From an uncultured Cryptobacterium sp. (GTDB lineage Bacteria > Actinomycetota > Coriobacteriia > Coriobacteriales > Eggerthellaceae), in contig USIG01000038.1 in NCBI GenBank assembly GCA_900554685.1, positions 1 to 12,695 of the forward strand: 12,695 nt of DNA, written 5' to 3'. The translations under genes and the position numbers were made by a program. Under the pieces are notes generated by a model. That model saw nothing but the letters and a program-made list of their open reading frames with translations. It had not been told where the DNA came from and ran no database searches. Positions 1 through 7,590 of this stretch are shown here, in pieces; position 1 is the first letter of the stretch; each line of letters starts with the position of its first letter.

Positions 1-555
1 AGGAGACTCAAGGCAAAGCGCTCCGTATCCATTGATGCTGAGGTTAAAAAGTCCTTCGTTGCCTGCTACGGCAGAAGAAATATTGCTTCGCATTACTGCT
101 TGATGTTGTAGGCTGGAATAACAAGCAAGGAAAAGTCCGTCATCCAGAACAATGCTGTTACCCCATTGGGCGACATCGATAAGAATAAGGTAGCGATAGG
201 TTGGTTCAAGAACCAGAGTTCCGGTACCGTGGTATTCGGGTTTAATCGCGGATTCCTTTGTTACGGCACCACGAACAGCTTTGCCAAAGAAGTCACCAAC
301 ACCGGTAACACCAGTGCTTGCTTCTACGTCTCCTACCATCCACTGCATTGCTCCTGCCTGAACGGTTACAGGAGCCTGGCTTAAATCGCAAATAACTTGG
401 CGGCGGCGAACATTCATTTCGCTTGAGAAATAAGCTGTTGCTGCACTTTCAGGAGTAACGCTTAAGTCGCGTTTCCATTCAACAACTTGAAACGCGCCGA
501 GGGCATCGATTATTTGAACGTCATCATTTTGAGTGAAGTTGCTTATTTGGAACAT
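1..555 (-). CDS. AIM24 family protein, 3' end cut by window edge
   Basis: The minus strand is open from an ATG at 555 to the window edge, giving 185 codons with no stop, so the C-terminus is missing. The translation begins MFQISNFTQNDD and carries the features I associate with the AIM24 family: an early 'VQAGAMQWM' segment, a Gly-rich stretch with FFGKAVRGAVTKES, a 'GTGTLVLEPTY' strand, and later 'GNEGLFNLSINGYG' followed by a LESP-type end. A strong Shine-Dalgarno AGGTGGGA precedes the ATG. Family proteins are compact beta-sandwich proteins. Yeast Aim24 is mitochondrial, and the bacterial members have no settled biochemical role. The gene lies 34 nt after the UPF0210 gene on the same strand with no terminator between, so the two are probably co-transcribed. 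I see no signal peptide or membrane segment. The family call is by pattern recognition, and the exact function is unknown. Confidence 0.8.
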   Translation of the reverse strand, partial: MFQISNFTQNDDVQIIDALGAFQVVEWKRDLSVTPESAATAYFSSEMNVRRRQVICDLSQAPVTVQAGAMQWMVGDVEASTGVTGVGDFFGKAVRGAVTKESAIKPEYHGTGTLVLEPTYRYLILIDVAQWGNSIVLDDGLFLACYSSLQHQAVMRSNISSAVAGNEGLFNLSINGYGALCLESP

Positions 556-589
556 GTTCTTCCCACCTTAAAAAAGTAAAAGCGATCTC

Positions 590-1954
590 TTAATTCTTTA
601 ATGAATTAAGAGGAGCTGGCATACGACCGCCACGATGAGCAAAGACGGTGCCAGCATGTTGGTTTACTGGCATAACAGGCGCATATCCTAACAGGCCACC
701 GAAATCAAGCTTGTCACCAACGTCCATTCCGATAGCAGGGATTAAGCGAACTGCTGTCGTTTTGTTATTAATCATGCCAATAGCACATTCATCAGCAATA
801 ATGCCGAAAAGCGTTTCAACTGAGGTATCACCTGGAACCGCTATCATATCAAGACCTACCGAGCATACGCAGGTCATTGCCTCGAGCTTTTCAAGGCTTA
901 AGGCACCAGCTTCAGCTGCACGTATCATGCCAGAATCTTCAGATACAGGAATAAAGGCACCTGATAATCCTCCAACACTTGAGCTTGCCATGACGCCACC
1001 TTTTTTAACGGCATCATTGAGCATAGCAAGAGCAGCAGTAGTTCCAGGACCACCGCAGGTTCCAACACCAATTGCTTCAAGAATTTCTGCAACAGAATCT
1101 CCTTCAGCCGGAGTAGGAGCAAGCGATAAGTCCAAAATTCCCTTTTCAACTCCCAGGCGACTGCTTGCTTCGCGGCTCATAAGTTCACCTGCGCGCGTAA
1201 TTTTAAAGGCGGTTGCCTTGATGGCTTCGGCGATGCTTGTCATATCGGCTTCTTTTGGCATGCTGCGCAAAACTGCATTAACAACACCAGGTCCCGAAAC
1301 GCCGACGTTTACAACGGCATCAGCTTCACCAGAGCCATGGAAGGCTCCTGCCATGAAAGGATTATCTTCAACCGCATTGCAAAATACGACTAGTTTACCC
1401 GCACCGATGCACTGCTTATCGGCGGTTAGCTCGGCAGATTTCTTGATGATACGGGCCATACGAAGTGCAGCATCCATATTGATGCCAGCACGTGTTGAGC
1501 CAACGTTGACCGATGCGCATACGTTGTCGGTAGTTGCAAGTGCTTCAGGAATTGACTCCATAAGGTTGATGTCAGCTTGGGTGGCTCCTTTATGCACAAG
1601 AGCTGAAAAGCCACCGACGAAATCAACACCGACTTCTTTGCCTGCTCTATCCATTGCTTGGGCAATAGGGGATAAGTCGGTCTCTTTTGTGGCTGCGCAG
1701 ATTTCTGCAATAGGGGTAACAGAAATTCGCTTGTTAACAATAGGAATTCCATATTCACGTTCAAGTTGCTCAGCAGTAGGAACTAACTTTTCTGCCGCGT
1801 GTGTCATGTGGTCATACACTTTTTTCGCAATAACGTGAACATCTTCATGGGTGCAAGCCCGAAGGTTAAGACCGAGAGTGATGGTGCGAATATCGAGATG
1901 CTGTTGACTAACCATTGCGAGGGTTTCAGCAATTTCTTCTGGAGTAATTTGCAT
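590..1954 (-). CDS. UPF0210/DUF711 (PFL family) protein
   Basis: 454 residues, close to the roughly 450 usual for this family. I place the start at ATG 1954 rather than the in-frame ATG at 2002. The protein then begins MQITPEEIAETLAM, aligning with the known N-terminus (family members start with a short helix before a DIRTIT segment, here at 21-26). A GGAAAGG site also lies 10 nt upstream. Conserved family segments include GIPIVNKRISVTPI (69-82), GGFSALVHKGAT (around 114-125), an SVNVGSTRAGINMD stretch (around 148-161), an NAVEDNPFMAGAFHGSGEAD region (around 193-212) and GTCGGPGTTAA (around 298-308). The 'PFL' name reflects a resemblance to pyruvate formate-lyase-like proteins. I see no glycyl-radical RVSGY-type motif at the C-terminus, so radical chemistry should not be assumed. 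In many Firmicutes the gene follows a small ACT-domain (UPF0237) gene, but none is present upstream here. AIM24 follows 34 nt downstream. The biochemical role is unknown. Confidence 0.9.
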   Translation of the reverse strand: MQITPEEIAETLAMVSQQHLDIRTITLGLNLRACTHEDVHVIAKKVYDHMTHAAEKLVPTAEQLEREYGIPIVNKRISVTPIAEICAATKETDLSPIAQAMDRAGKEVGVDFVGGFSALVHKGATQADINLMESIPEALATTDNVCASVNVGSTRAGINMDAALRMARIIKKSAELTADKQCIGAGKLVVFCNAVEDNPFMAGAFHGSGEADAVVNVGVSGPGVVNAVLRSMPKEADMTSIAEAIKATAFKITRAGELMSREASSRLGVEKGILDLSLAPTPAEGDSVAEILEAIGVGTCGGPGTTAALAMLNDAVKKGGVMASSSVGGLSGAFIPVSEDSGMIRAAEAGALSLEKLEAMTCVCSVGLDMIAVPGDTSVETLFGIIADECAIGMINNKTTAVRLIPAIGMDVGDKLDFGGLLGYAPVMPVNQHAGTVFAHRGGRMPAPLNSLKN

Positions 1955-1969
1955 AAAAGCAACGCCTTT

Positions 1970-1979
1970 CCGTATACGG
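1970..1979. repeat. 10-bp perfect palindrome just upstream of the UPF0210 gene
   Basis: CCGTATACGG is a perfect 10-bp palindrome beginning 15 nt before the chosen start of the UPF0210 gene, and it overlaps the start of its GGAAAGG ribosome-binding site. It could be a protein-binding site or contribute to leader structure. No regulator is assigned. A 10-bp palindrome can arise by chance, so this is a weak call. Confidence 0.35.
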
Positions 1980-1989
1980 TACGTCATAT

Positions 1990-2012
1990 GAAAGCTTACC
2001 AAAAAAGCTTTC
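1990..2012 (-). promoter_or_regulatory. Hairpin in presumed leader of the UPF0210 gene
   Basis: GAAAGCTT (1990-1997) and AAGCTTTC (2005-2012) form a perfect 8-bp inverted repeat with a 7-nt loop. On the minus strand it would lie in the leader RNA between the proposed promoter (2032-2061) and the start codon at 1954. On the RNA the U-rich stretch falls in the loop rather than after the stem, so it does not look like an intrinsic terminator. It may be an mRNA-stabilising stem or an operator. No known riboswitch class is recognised. Confidence 0.35.
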
Positions 2013-2031
2013 GCTGCGGGTGCAGTATCGA

Positions 2032-2061
2032 ATGATAGTTACTTTTTGACATTTTTGTTAA
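2032..2061 (-). promoter_or_regulatory. Candidate promoter for the UPF0210-AIM24 transcript
   Basis: Read on the minus strand, TTAACA (2061-2056) is followed after 18 nt by TATCAT (2037-2032). Each hexamer differs from the sigma-70 consensus at one position in the -35 (TTGACA) and two in the -10 (TATAAT). The implied transcript would have a leader of about 70 nt before ATG 1954, containing the hairpin at 1990-2012. The region is AT-rich, so chance matches are likely. Confidence 0.35.
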
Positions 2062-2085
2062 AAGGTATGTTTTTGAACACTGTGT

Positions 2086-2117
2086 CTATTATTCGGCGTT
2101 GTGTTGAAATATAATAG
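2086..2117 (+). promoter_or_regulatory. Promoter of the TetR operon with an inverted repeat spanning it
   Basis: A perfect TATAAT (2110-2115) is present about 95 nt before the TetR-type start codon. The matching -35 region (2086-2092) is poor against consensus. CTATTAT (2086-2092) and ATAATAG (2111-2117) are exact inverted repeats 18 nt apart, so one arm covers the -35 position and the other the -10 box. That placement would suit autorepression by the TetR-type protein encoded next. TetR-family genes are commonly autoregulated, but operator identity here is inference. Seven-bp AT-rich arms could also be chance. Confidence 0.45.
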
Positions 2118-2151
2118 CGATATTCGTAAGCCTTGAATCTATTGAATGATG

Positions 2152-2161
2152 TAAGCGCTTA
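2152..2161. promoter_or_regulatory. Palindrome TAAGCGCTTA in the TetR leader, possible operator
   Basis: A perfect 10-bp palindrome lies between the TATAAT box and the TetR-type start codon, about 50 nt upstream of the GTG. TetR-family operators are typically palindromes in this position, so this is an alternative or additional operator candidate to the inverted repeat at 2086-2117. No binding data can be inferred from one copy. Confidence 0.35.
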
Positions 2162-2211
2162 TGAGAGACATGTTTTAAAGTGATTTAAAAGCGCACAGGA
2201 GTATAAAAGTA

Positions 2212-2856
2212 GTGGCATACACCGAAGTACAGGATCGCTCGTGTCGTTCTGTGTCTCACAGTGTGGATCGGCGTATCGTTCGATCAAAGCGTGCGTTGCG
2301 CAGTGCACTGATTACCCTTATGGAATCAAAGGGTTTTGAGGCTATTACGGTAAATGATTTGTGTGGTGCAGCTGATTTGAATCGTGGAACCTTTTACAAT
2401 CATTTTTCCGACAAGGAACATCTCTTGCTTTCTTTTGAAGACGAAATCATGAACGACATTTTACGTATTCAAAATGAAATGAGCGTACTTTCGGTCAAAG
2501 ATGTCATGGCTTATTGTGTTTCCAAAAAGCCGCTTCCATTTTTAGTATCGCTTTTTGACTACTTACGTGGACAAGGTGATTTTTTGCATGCGGTGCTAGG
2601 ACCGGGGGGAGATCCTGGCTTTGGACCGCGCCTGCGCGATAGCTTCTGTACCACCCTTATTCGGGGTGTGCTTCATGAAAAATATCGCAATGATCCTGAT
2701 CCTTTTGTTAGCTATTACATTTCGTTTTATGCCTCTGCATACCTGGGGGTAATTACCCACTGGGTTGAAACAGGCATGAAGGAAGATTCAAAAACAATGG
2801 CGCTTATTGCTATGCGTTTGCTTTTTATTAAACCAGGCGAACCAATTAGATTGTAA
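2212..2856 (+). CDS. TetR/AcrR family transcriptional regulator
   Basis: 214 residues, a normal TetR size, starting at GTG 2212 with AGGAG 10 nt upstream. Residues about 24-80 form the TetR DNA-binding domain. The first helix is SKRALRSALITLMESKGFEA, and the helix-turn-helix VNDLCGAADLNRGTFYNHF runs 47-65, including the GTFYxHF signature, followed by DKEHLL. The C-terminal helical ligand domain (about 90-210) resembles the TetR_C_7-like type seen in DhaS-like regulators. These proteins usually repress neighbouring genes until a small ligand binds. The stop codon lies 10 nt before the start of the giant activase gene, and the Shine-Dalgarno of that gene directly follows the stop, so the two are translationally close and certainly co-transcribed. 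The likely targets are its own operon and perhaps the divergent UPF0210 gene. The ligand is unknown. Confidence 0.92.
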   Translation: MAYTEVQDRSCRSVSHSVDRRIVRSKRALRSALITLMESKGFEAITVNDLCGAADLNRGTFYNHFSDKEHLLLSFEDEIMNDILRIQNEMSVLSVKDVMAYCVSKKPLPFLVSLFDYLRGQGDFLHAVLGPGGDPGFGPRLRDSFCTTLIRGVLHEKYRNDPDPFVSYYISFYASAYLGVITHWVETGMKEDSKTMALIAMRLLFIKPGEPIRL

Positions 2857-2866
2857 GGAGATTTCG

Positions 2867-5800
2867 ATGGCACCCGAAACTAGTAGCGCAACGCGACTTC
2901 ATTTGGGCATTGATGTAGGTTCAACTACGGTTAAAGTTGCTGTGTTGGACGAAAATCAGCAAATAATATATTCCGTATACCGTCGACATCATGCTGATGT
3001 TCGTGCAACGGTATTAGAAGTGCTGCGCGAAGCTGCACAACAATTCCCTGACCAGCCTGCTACTATTGCAATTACTGGTTCCGGTGGTCTTTTGCTTTCT
3101 CAGTGGCTCAACTTGGAATTTGTTCAAGAGGTTATTGCCTCAAAAACTGCCGTTGAAACATTTATTCCAAAAACAGATGTTGCGATCGAACTTGGTGGCG
3201 AAGATGCCAAGATAATTTATTTCGACAATGGCATTGAACAGCGCATGAATGGTACCTGCGCAGGTGGTACGGGTGCTTTTATCGATCAGATGGCCTCCTT
3301 GTTGGATACTGATGCAAGTGGTCTTAATGAATTGGCCAAGCACCATACCGTTTTGTATCCTATTGCGAGTCGTTGCGGGGTATTCGCAAAGACCGACGTT
3401 CAGCCCCTTCTTAATGAAGGAGCTCGCAAAGAAGACATTGCAGCTTCGATTTTTCAGTCAGTAGTTACCCAAACTATTTCAGGTCTTGCCTGTGGTAGGC
3501 CTATTCGCGGCTATGTTGCCTTTTTAGGTGGCCCTTTGCAGTATCTGCCTGAATTGCGTAAGCGTTTCTATGAAACGCTTGAATTGGATGATGAGCATAT
3601 TATTGTTCCTGATAATGCCCATCTTTTTGTTGCAGGTGGTTGCGCGCTTGCTAGTTCGAATGCAAAGCCTGAATTATTGCGTGATGTTGTTGAGCGTTTA
3701 GAGAACCTTGGCGACATTCAGGGTAGTGAAGTAGTGCGTCTTCCTCCTTTGTTCAAGGATGAGCAGAACTATAAGGAATTCAAGGAACGCCACGATAAAG
3801 AAGTTGTTCGTCGCGAAGATCTGACTACCTATTCAGGAACTGCCTATTTAGGCATTGATGCCGGTTCTACCACGTTTAAAGCTGCTCTTATTTCTGAAGA
3901 CGGGGCGCTGTTGTGGAGCTCGTATATGAACAATAAGGGCGATGTTCTCGGTTGCGCAAAGCGTGCTGTAGCTGATTTGTATGGACAGCTTCCTGTTGAT
4001 TCTGCAACAGGCAAACCAAAGGTAACCATTGGCCATGTGACGGTTACTGGTTATGGTGAAGCTCTTTTGCTTGAGGCTCTTTGCGTTGATTCAGGTGAAA
4101 TCGAAACCGTAGCTCATCTTCGTGGCTCTGAGGAAATGCTTCCTGGTGTTGAATTTATTCTTGATATTGGTGGCCAGGACATGAAGTGCTTACGTGTCAA
4201 GGACGGGGTCATTGAGCACATTATGCTCAATGAGGCATGCTCTTCGGGCTGCGGCTCATTTATTGAAAGTTTTGCATCTGGCCTTAACTTAACGGTTTCT
4301 GAATTTGCCCAAAGTGCTATTCAGGCACGTAATCCTGTTGATCTTGGCAGTCGTTGTACGGTGTTTATGAATAGCCGTGTTAAGCAAGCTCAAAAAGAAG
4401 GAGCGACCGTTGGGGATATTGCGGCTGGCTTAGCTCTTTCTGTTATTAAGAACGCACTGTTTAAGGTTATTAAAATCCGTGATCCTCGCGAGGTTGGGAG
4501 CAAAGTAATTGTTCAGGGTGGAACATTCTTAAACGATGCTGTATTGCGCTCTTTTGAACAGCTTGCTGAAACGAATGCGGTTCGCCCAGATATTGCAGGT
4601 AACATGGGTGCTTATGGCGCAGCTCTTCTTGCACGTGATCGTGCTCATGATTTTGAGGCTCGCACCGGCAAACCCGCACAAACCACTATGCTTGACCTTG
4701 CATCTCTTGAGGCTCTCGAACCAACCCATCGCAATATTCGTTGCAAGGCTTGCTCTAACCATTGTTTGCTCACTATTAACGACTTTGGCATTGATGAAAC
4801 AACTGGTAAGCACCGTCGTTTTATCACGGGTAATCGTTGCGAAAAGGGTGCTGGCTTAGCGAATGAGGCGGCAAAGGTACCTAATCTTTTTGAGTATAAA
4901 ACGCATCGAATTTTCGATCATTACACACCGCTTTCAAAAGATGAGGCAACGCGCGCTAGCGTTGGTATTCCTCGTGCGCTTAATATGTACGAGAATTATC
5001 CTTTCTGGTTCACATTCTTTACTGAACTCGGTTTTCGTGTAGTGCTTTCTGATCCTTCTACGAAAAAGACCTATGAAGCGGGTATTGAGTCAATGCCTTC
5101 AGAGAGTGTTTGCTATCCTGCAAAACTTTCACATGGCCACATTATGAATTTACTGGATAAGGACATCGATTTTATCTGGATGCCCTGTGCTAAATACGAG
5201 CGTCAAGAAGACGAGACCGCAGGCAATCACTTCAATTGTCCTATTGTTATGAGCTATTCTGAGGCGCTTAAACTCAACGTTGATGCGCTCAATGAAACCG
5301 ATATTCAGTTCCTGAATCCCTTTGTGCCTTATCACATGAAGGACAAACTCAAAGAGCGTCTCTATGTCGAACTTGTTGAGAAGCATCCAGAGCTTATGGG
5401 TGATGGACCTCTTCCTACAAAAGATGAGGTTGCTCAAGCAGTTGATGCGGCATGGGCAGAAGATGAGCAGGTTCATGAAGATATCCACCAAAAGGGCATG
5501 GAAACTCTCGAGTGGATTGAAGAGCATGGTGTTCATGGTATTGTTCTTGCTGGTCGTCCTTATCACGGGGACCCAGAAATCAATCATGCCATTCCAGAAT
5601 TGCTGACCAGTTTTGGTCTGGCAGTATTTACCGAAGACTCCGTTGCTCATATGGGACAAGTCGAGCGTCCTTTACGCGCAGTAGACCAATGGATGTATCA
5701 TACCCGTTTATATCGTGCAGCTAAGGTGGTAACCCAGCGTGATGACTTGGATTTGATTCAACTTAACAGCTTTGGTTGTGGTCTTGATGCGATTACCACT

Positions 5801-7567
5801 GATCAGGTCCAAGAGATTTTAGAAGGTTCAGGCAAGATTTATACCGTACTTAAGATTGACGAGGTATCAAATCTTGGTGCTGCTCGTATTCGTGTGCGTT
5901 CTCTTTTGGCTGCTTTGAAAGATCAGGCTGAAGAACGTGCGGAGAAAAACGCTATCCAGGGAGGCTGTCCTGTCTGTGGTATCGATGGTGATCAGCTCGA
6001 GGCTGATGTACGGGCGCGTGAGGCAGCTATCGAAGCTAAAACTGGTAAACGAGAAGCCGAAGCTGGTGCAGCTGTTGCAGCAGAAATTGCTCAAGAAACC
6101 GCCGAGGAAGTACAAAGCGATCATCGTCTTATGACAAAAGAGGAAGAAGCAGCGTTGGCGAAGGCTTTGAAAGGCGATCATGCCTTACAGGCTGAATCTA
6201 CCGCATTTCCTAAGGTACAGTTCACCAAAGAAATGAAAGAGGCAGGGTATACCATTTTGTGTCCCCAAATGGCTCCTATTCATTTCGATTTGCTGCTTCC
6301 TATCTTTAGGGCAAACGGCTACAACATGGAATTACTACCGGCAGTAGACCATGGTGCCGTTGATGCTGGTTTGAAATACGTCAACAACGACATCTGCTAT
6401 CCTTCAATTTTGGTAACTGGCCAAATCATGGAAGCAGTTACCTCTGGTCGATATGACACCGACAAACTAGCTGTCATCATTACGCAAACAGGTGGTGGTT
6501 GTCGTGCAACCAACTATATTTCACTTATCCGTAAGGCGCTCAAGGCTGCAGGGCTTGGTCACATTCCGGTAATCTCTTTGGCGTTTAAGAAGTTAGACGA
6601 ATCCAATCCTGGGTTTAAGCTTTCCGCTACGATGCTCTACAACGCGGTATTTGCCCTTTTCTATGGTGATTTGCTCATGCAATGTTTGTATCGTACGCGT
6701 CCTTATGAGATTGAACCTCATGCGGCTCAGAATCTGTTTGATTACTGGATGGCTAAGTGTAAGCAGCAGGTTTATGAGGGTGAAAAGTTTGGTCGCTATA
6801 AGAAAACAGTGCGGGCAATCGTTGATGACTTTGATAACCTGCCCTTACAAGGAGAGGGAACAAAACCTCGTGTCGGTGTAGTAGGCGAGATTTTGGTTAA
6901 ATTCCATCCGACGGCCAATAATCAGGTTGTTGATGTTATTGAATCTGAAGGCTGCGAAGCGGTTGTTCCGGGTTTGGTCGATTTCTTCCTGTTCGGTATT
7001 GCTGGATCAATCTTCCAGCAGGAAGGTGTTGGAAAGTCCAAGAAAGGAGCAACTGGTGCACGTGCGGCGCTGAAAGCTATAGCGAAATTACGTAAACCGA
7101 TGAACGATGCTCTTGCTCAATCTAATCGATTTGAGCCTCCAACGGATATTTTCACCTTGGCAAGCTATGCAGAAGAAATTCTTTCTCTATGCAATTCGAT
7201 GGGTGAAGGTTGGCTTTTAACAGCAGAGATGGTTGAGCTTATTCGCAGTGGCGCTCCTAATATTGTGTGTGCACAGCCATTTGCTTGCCTACCTAACCAT
7301 GTAGTTGGTAAAGCGGTTATTAAGGAACTGCGCCGCCGTTACAAGGGAACAAATATCGTTGCAGTTGACTACGATCCAGGTGCATCTGAGGTTAATCAGC
7401 TCAATCGTATTAAGCTTATGATTTCGGTTGCTAAAGCAAATCTTGAGGAAGATCTTGCTCAGCGTCAGCCTCACGAATTGCCTCGCCATCCTGATTCAGG
7501 AGATACGTGTGCTGTCTTTAGTACAGAAGAGGAAGTGGTAAAAGATAGTATTTCAACTCAAGAGTAG
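2867..7567 (+). CDS. Fused acyl-CoA dehydratase activase / dehydratase-like iron-sulfur protein
   Basis: 1566 residues. I choose ATG 2867 over an upstream in-frame ATG at 2807, which lies inside the TetR gene, because AAGGAG sits 6 nt before 2867. Two HgdC/BadF-type ASKHA ATPase domains come first. Domain 1 (about 11-275) has GIDVGSTTVK (14-23), ELGGEDAK (108-115) and the cluster cysteines C131 and C170. Domain 2 (about 326-620) has GIDAGSTT (329-336), DIGGQD (433-438), C458 and C497. Each pair is 39 residues apart, the spacing of the two [4Fe-4S] ligands of HgdC. Next comes a cysteine cluster (C626, C629, C633, C658), then a DUF2229-like domain from about 699 with C749 and C774. A charged Ala/Glu-rich linker (about 1044-1105) follows a CPVC pair (1034-1037). 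The C-terminal third resembles HgdB/BcrC-type subunits, with conserved C1132, C1177, C1212, C1468 and C1474. Related activators use ATP to inject a low-potential electron into a dehydratase or reductase. The substrate of this fused form is unknown. It sits in an operon with a TetR regulator and a TSUP carrier. Confidence 0.93.
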   Translation: MAPETSSATRLHLGIDVGSTTVKVAVLDENQQIIYSVYRRHHADVRATVLEVLREAAQQFPDQPATIAITGSGGLLLSQWLNLEFVQEVIASKTAVETFIPKTDVAIELGGEDAKIIYFDNGIEQRMNGTCAGGTGAFIDQMASLLDTDASGLNELAKHHTVLYPIASRCGVFAKTDVQPLLNEGARKEDIAASIFQSVVTQTISGLACGRPIRGYVAFLGGPLQYLPELRKRFYETLELDDEHIIVPDNAHLFVAGGCALASSNAKPELLRDVVERLENLGDIQGSEVVRLPPLFKDEQNYKEFKERHDKEVVRREDLTTYSGTAYLGIDAGSTTFKAALISEDGALLWSSYMNNKGDVLGCAKRAVADLYGQLPVDSATGKPKVTIGHVTVTGYGEALLLEALCVDSGEIETVAHLRGSEEMLPGVEFILDIGGQDMKCLRVKDGVIEHIMLNEACSSGCGSFIESFASGLNLTVSEFAQSAIQARNPVDLGSRCTVFMNSRVKQAQKEGATVGDIAAGLALSVIKNALFKVIKIRDPREVGSKVIVQGGTFLNDAVLRSFEQLAETNAVRPDIAGNMGAYGAALLARDRAHDFEARTGKPAQTTMLDLASLEALEPTHRNIRCKACSNHCLLTINDFGIDETTGKHRRFITGNRCEKGAGLANEAAKVPNLFEYKTHRIFDHYTPLSKDEATRASVGIPRALNMYENYPFWFTFFTELGFRVVLSDPSTKKTYEAGIESMPSESVCYPAKLSHGHIMNLLDKDIDFIWMPCAKYERQEDETAGNHFNCPIVMSYSEALKLNVDALNETDIQFLNPFVPYHMKDKLKERLYVELVEKHPELMGDGPLPTKDEVAQAVDAAWAEDEQVHEDIHQKGMETLEWIEEHGVHGIVLAGRPYHGDPEINHAIPELLTSFGLAVFTEDSVAHMGQVERPLRAVDQWMYHTRLYRAAKVVTQRDDLDLIQLNSFGCGLDAITTDQVQEILEGSGKIYTVLKIDEVSNLGAARIRVRSLLAALKDQAEERAEKNAIQGGCPVCGIDGDQLEADVRAREAAIEAKTGKREAEAGAAVAAEIAQETAEEVQSDHRLMTKEEEAALAKALKGDHALQAESTAFPKVQFTKEMKEAGYTILCPQMAPIHFDLLLPIFRANGYNMELLPAVDHGAVDAGLKYVNNDICYPSILVTGQIMEAVTSGRYDTDKLAVIITQTGGGCRATNYISLIRKALKAAGLGHIPVISLAFKKLDESNPGFKLSATMLYNAVFALFYGDLLMQCLYRTRPYEIEPHAAQNLFDYWMAKCKQQVYEGEKFGRYKKTVRAIVDDFDNLPLQGEGTKPRVGVVGEILVKFHPTANNQVVDVIESEGCEAVVPGLVDFFLFGIAGSIFQQEGVGKSKKGATGARAALKAIAKLRKPMNDALAQSNRFEPPTDIFTLASYAEEILSLCNSMGEGWLLTAEMVELIRSGAPNIVCAQPFACLPNHVVGKAVIKELRRRYKGTNIVAVDYDPGASEVNQLNRIKLMISVAKANLEEDLAQRQPHELPRHPDSGDTCAVFSTEEEVVKDSISTQE

Positions 7568-7590
7568 TAGTTGTAACGCCAAAGGATGGT

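Noticed and set aside
166..384. Short plus-strand open frame inside the AIM24 region
   Set aside because: It is antisense to the AIM24 coding frame, which has recognisable family motifs and a strong Shine-Dalgarno site.
648..1838. 396-codon open frame on the plus strand opposite the UPF0210 gene
   Set aside because: It lies fully antisense to a gene with clear family motifs, its composition is Ser/Ala/Pro-rich and low in recognisable domains, and it has no convincing ribosome-binding site. It is a shadow of the codon bias of the real gene.
1955..2211. Small ACT-domain gene expected upstream of the UPF0210 gene
   Set aside because: No frame of about 85-90 codons with ACT features exists; the region holds only promoter-like elements and palindromes.
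2807..2866. Longer start for the fused activase
   Set aside because: The 20 added residues overlap the TetR reading frame and lack a Shine-Dalgarno site, whereas AAGGAG sits 6 nt before ATG 2867 and the ASKHA motif then starts at a normal distance.
5150..5659. 169-codon minus-strand open frame within the fused activase
   Set aside because: It is antisense to a continuous 1566-codon gene with conserved domains and has no family resemblance.
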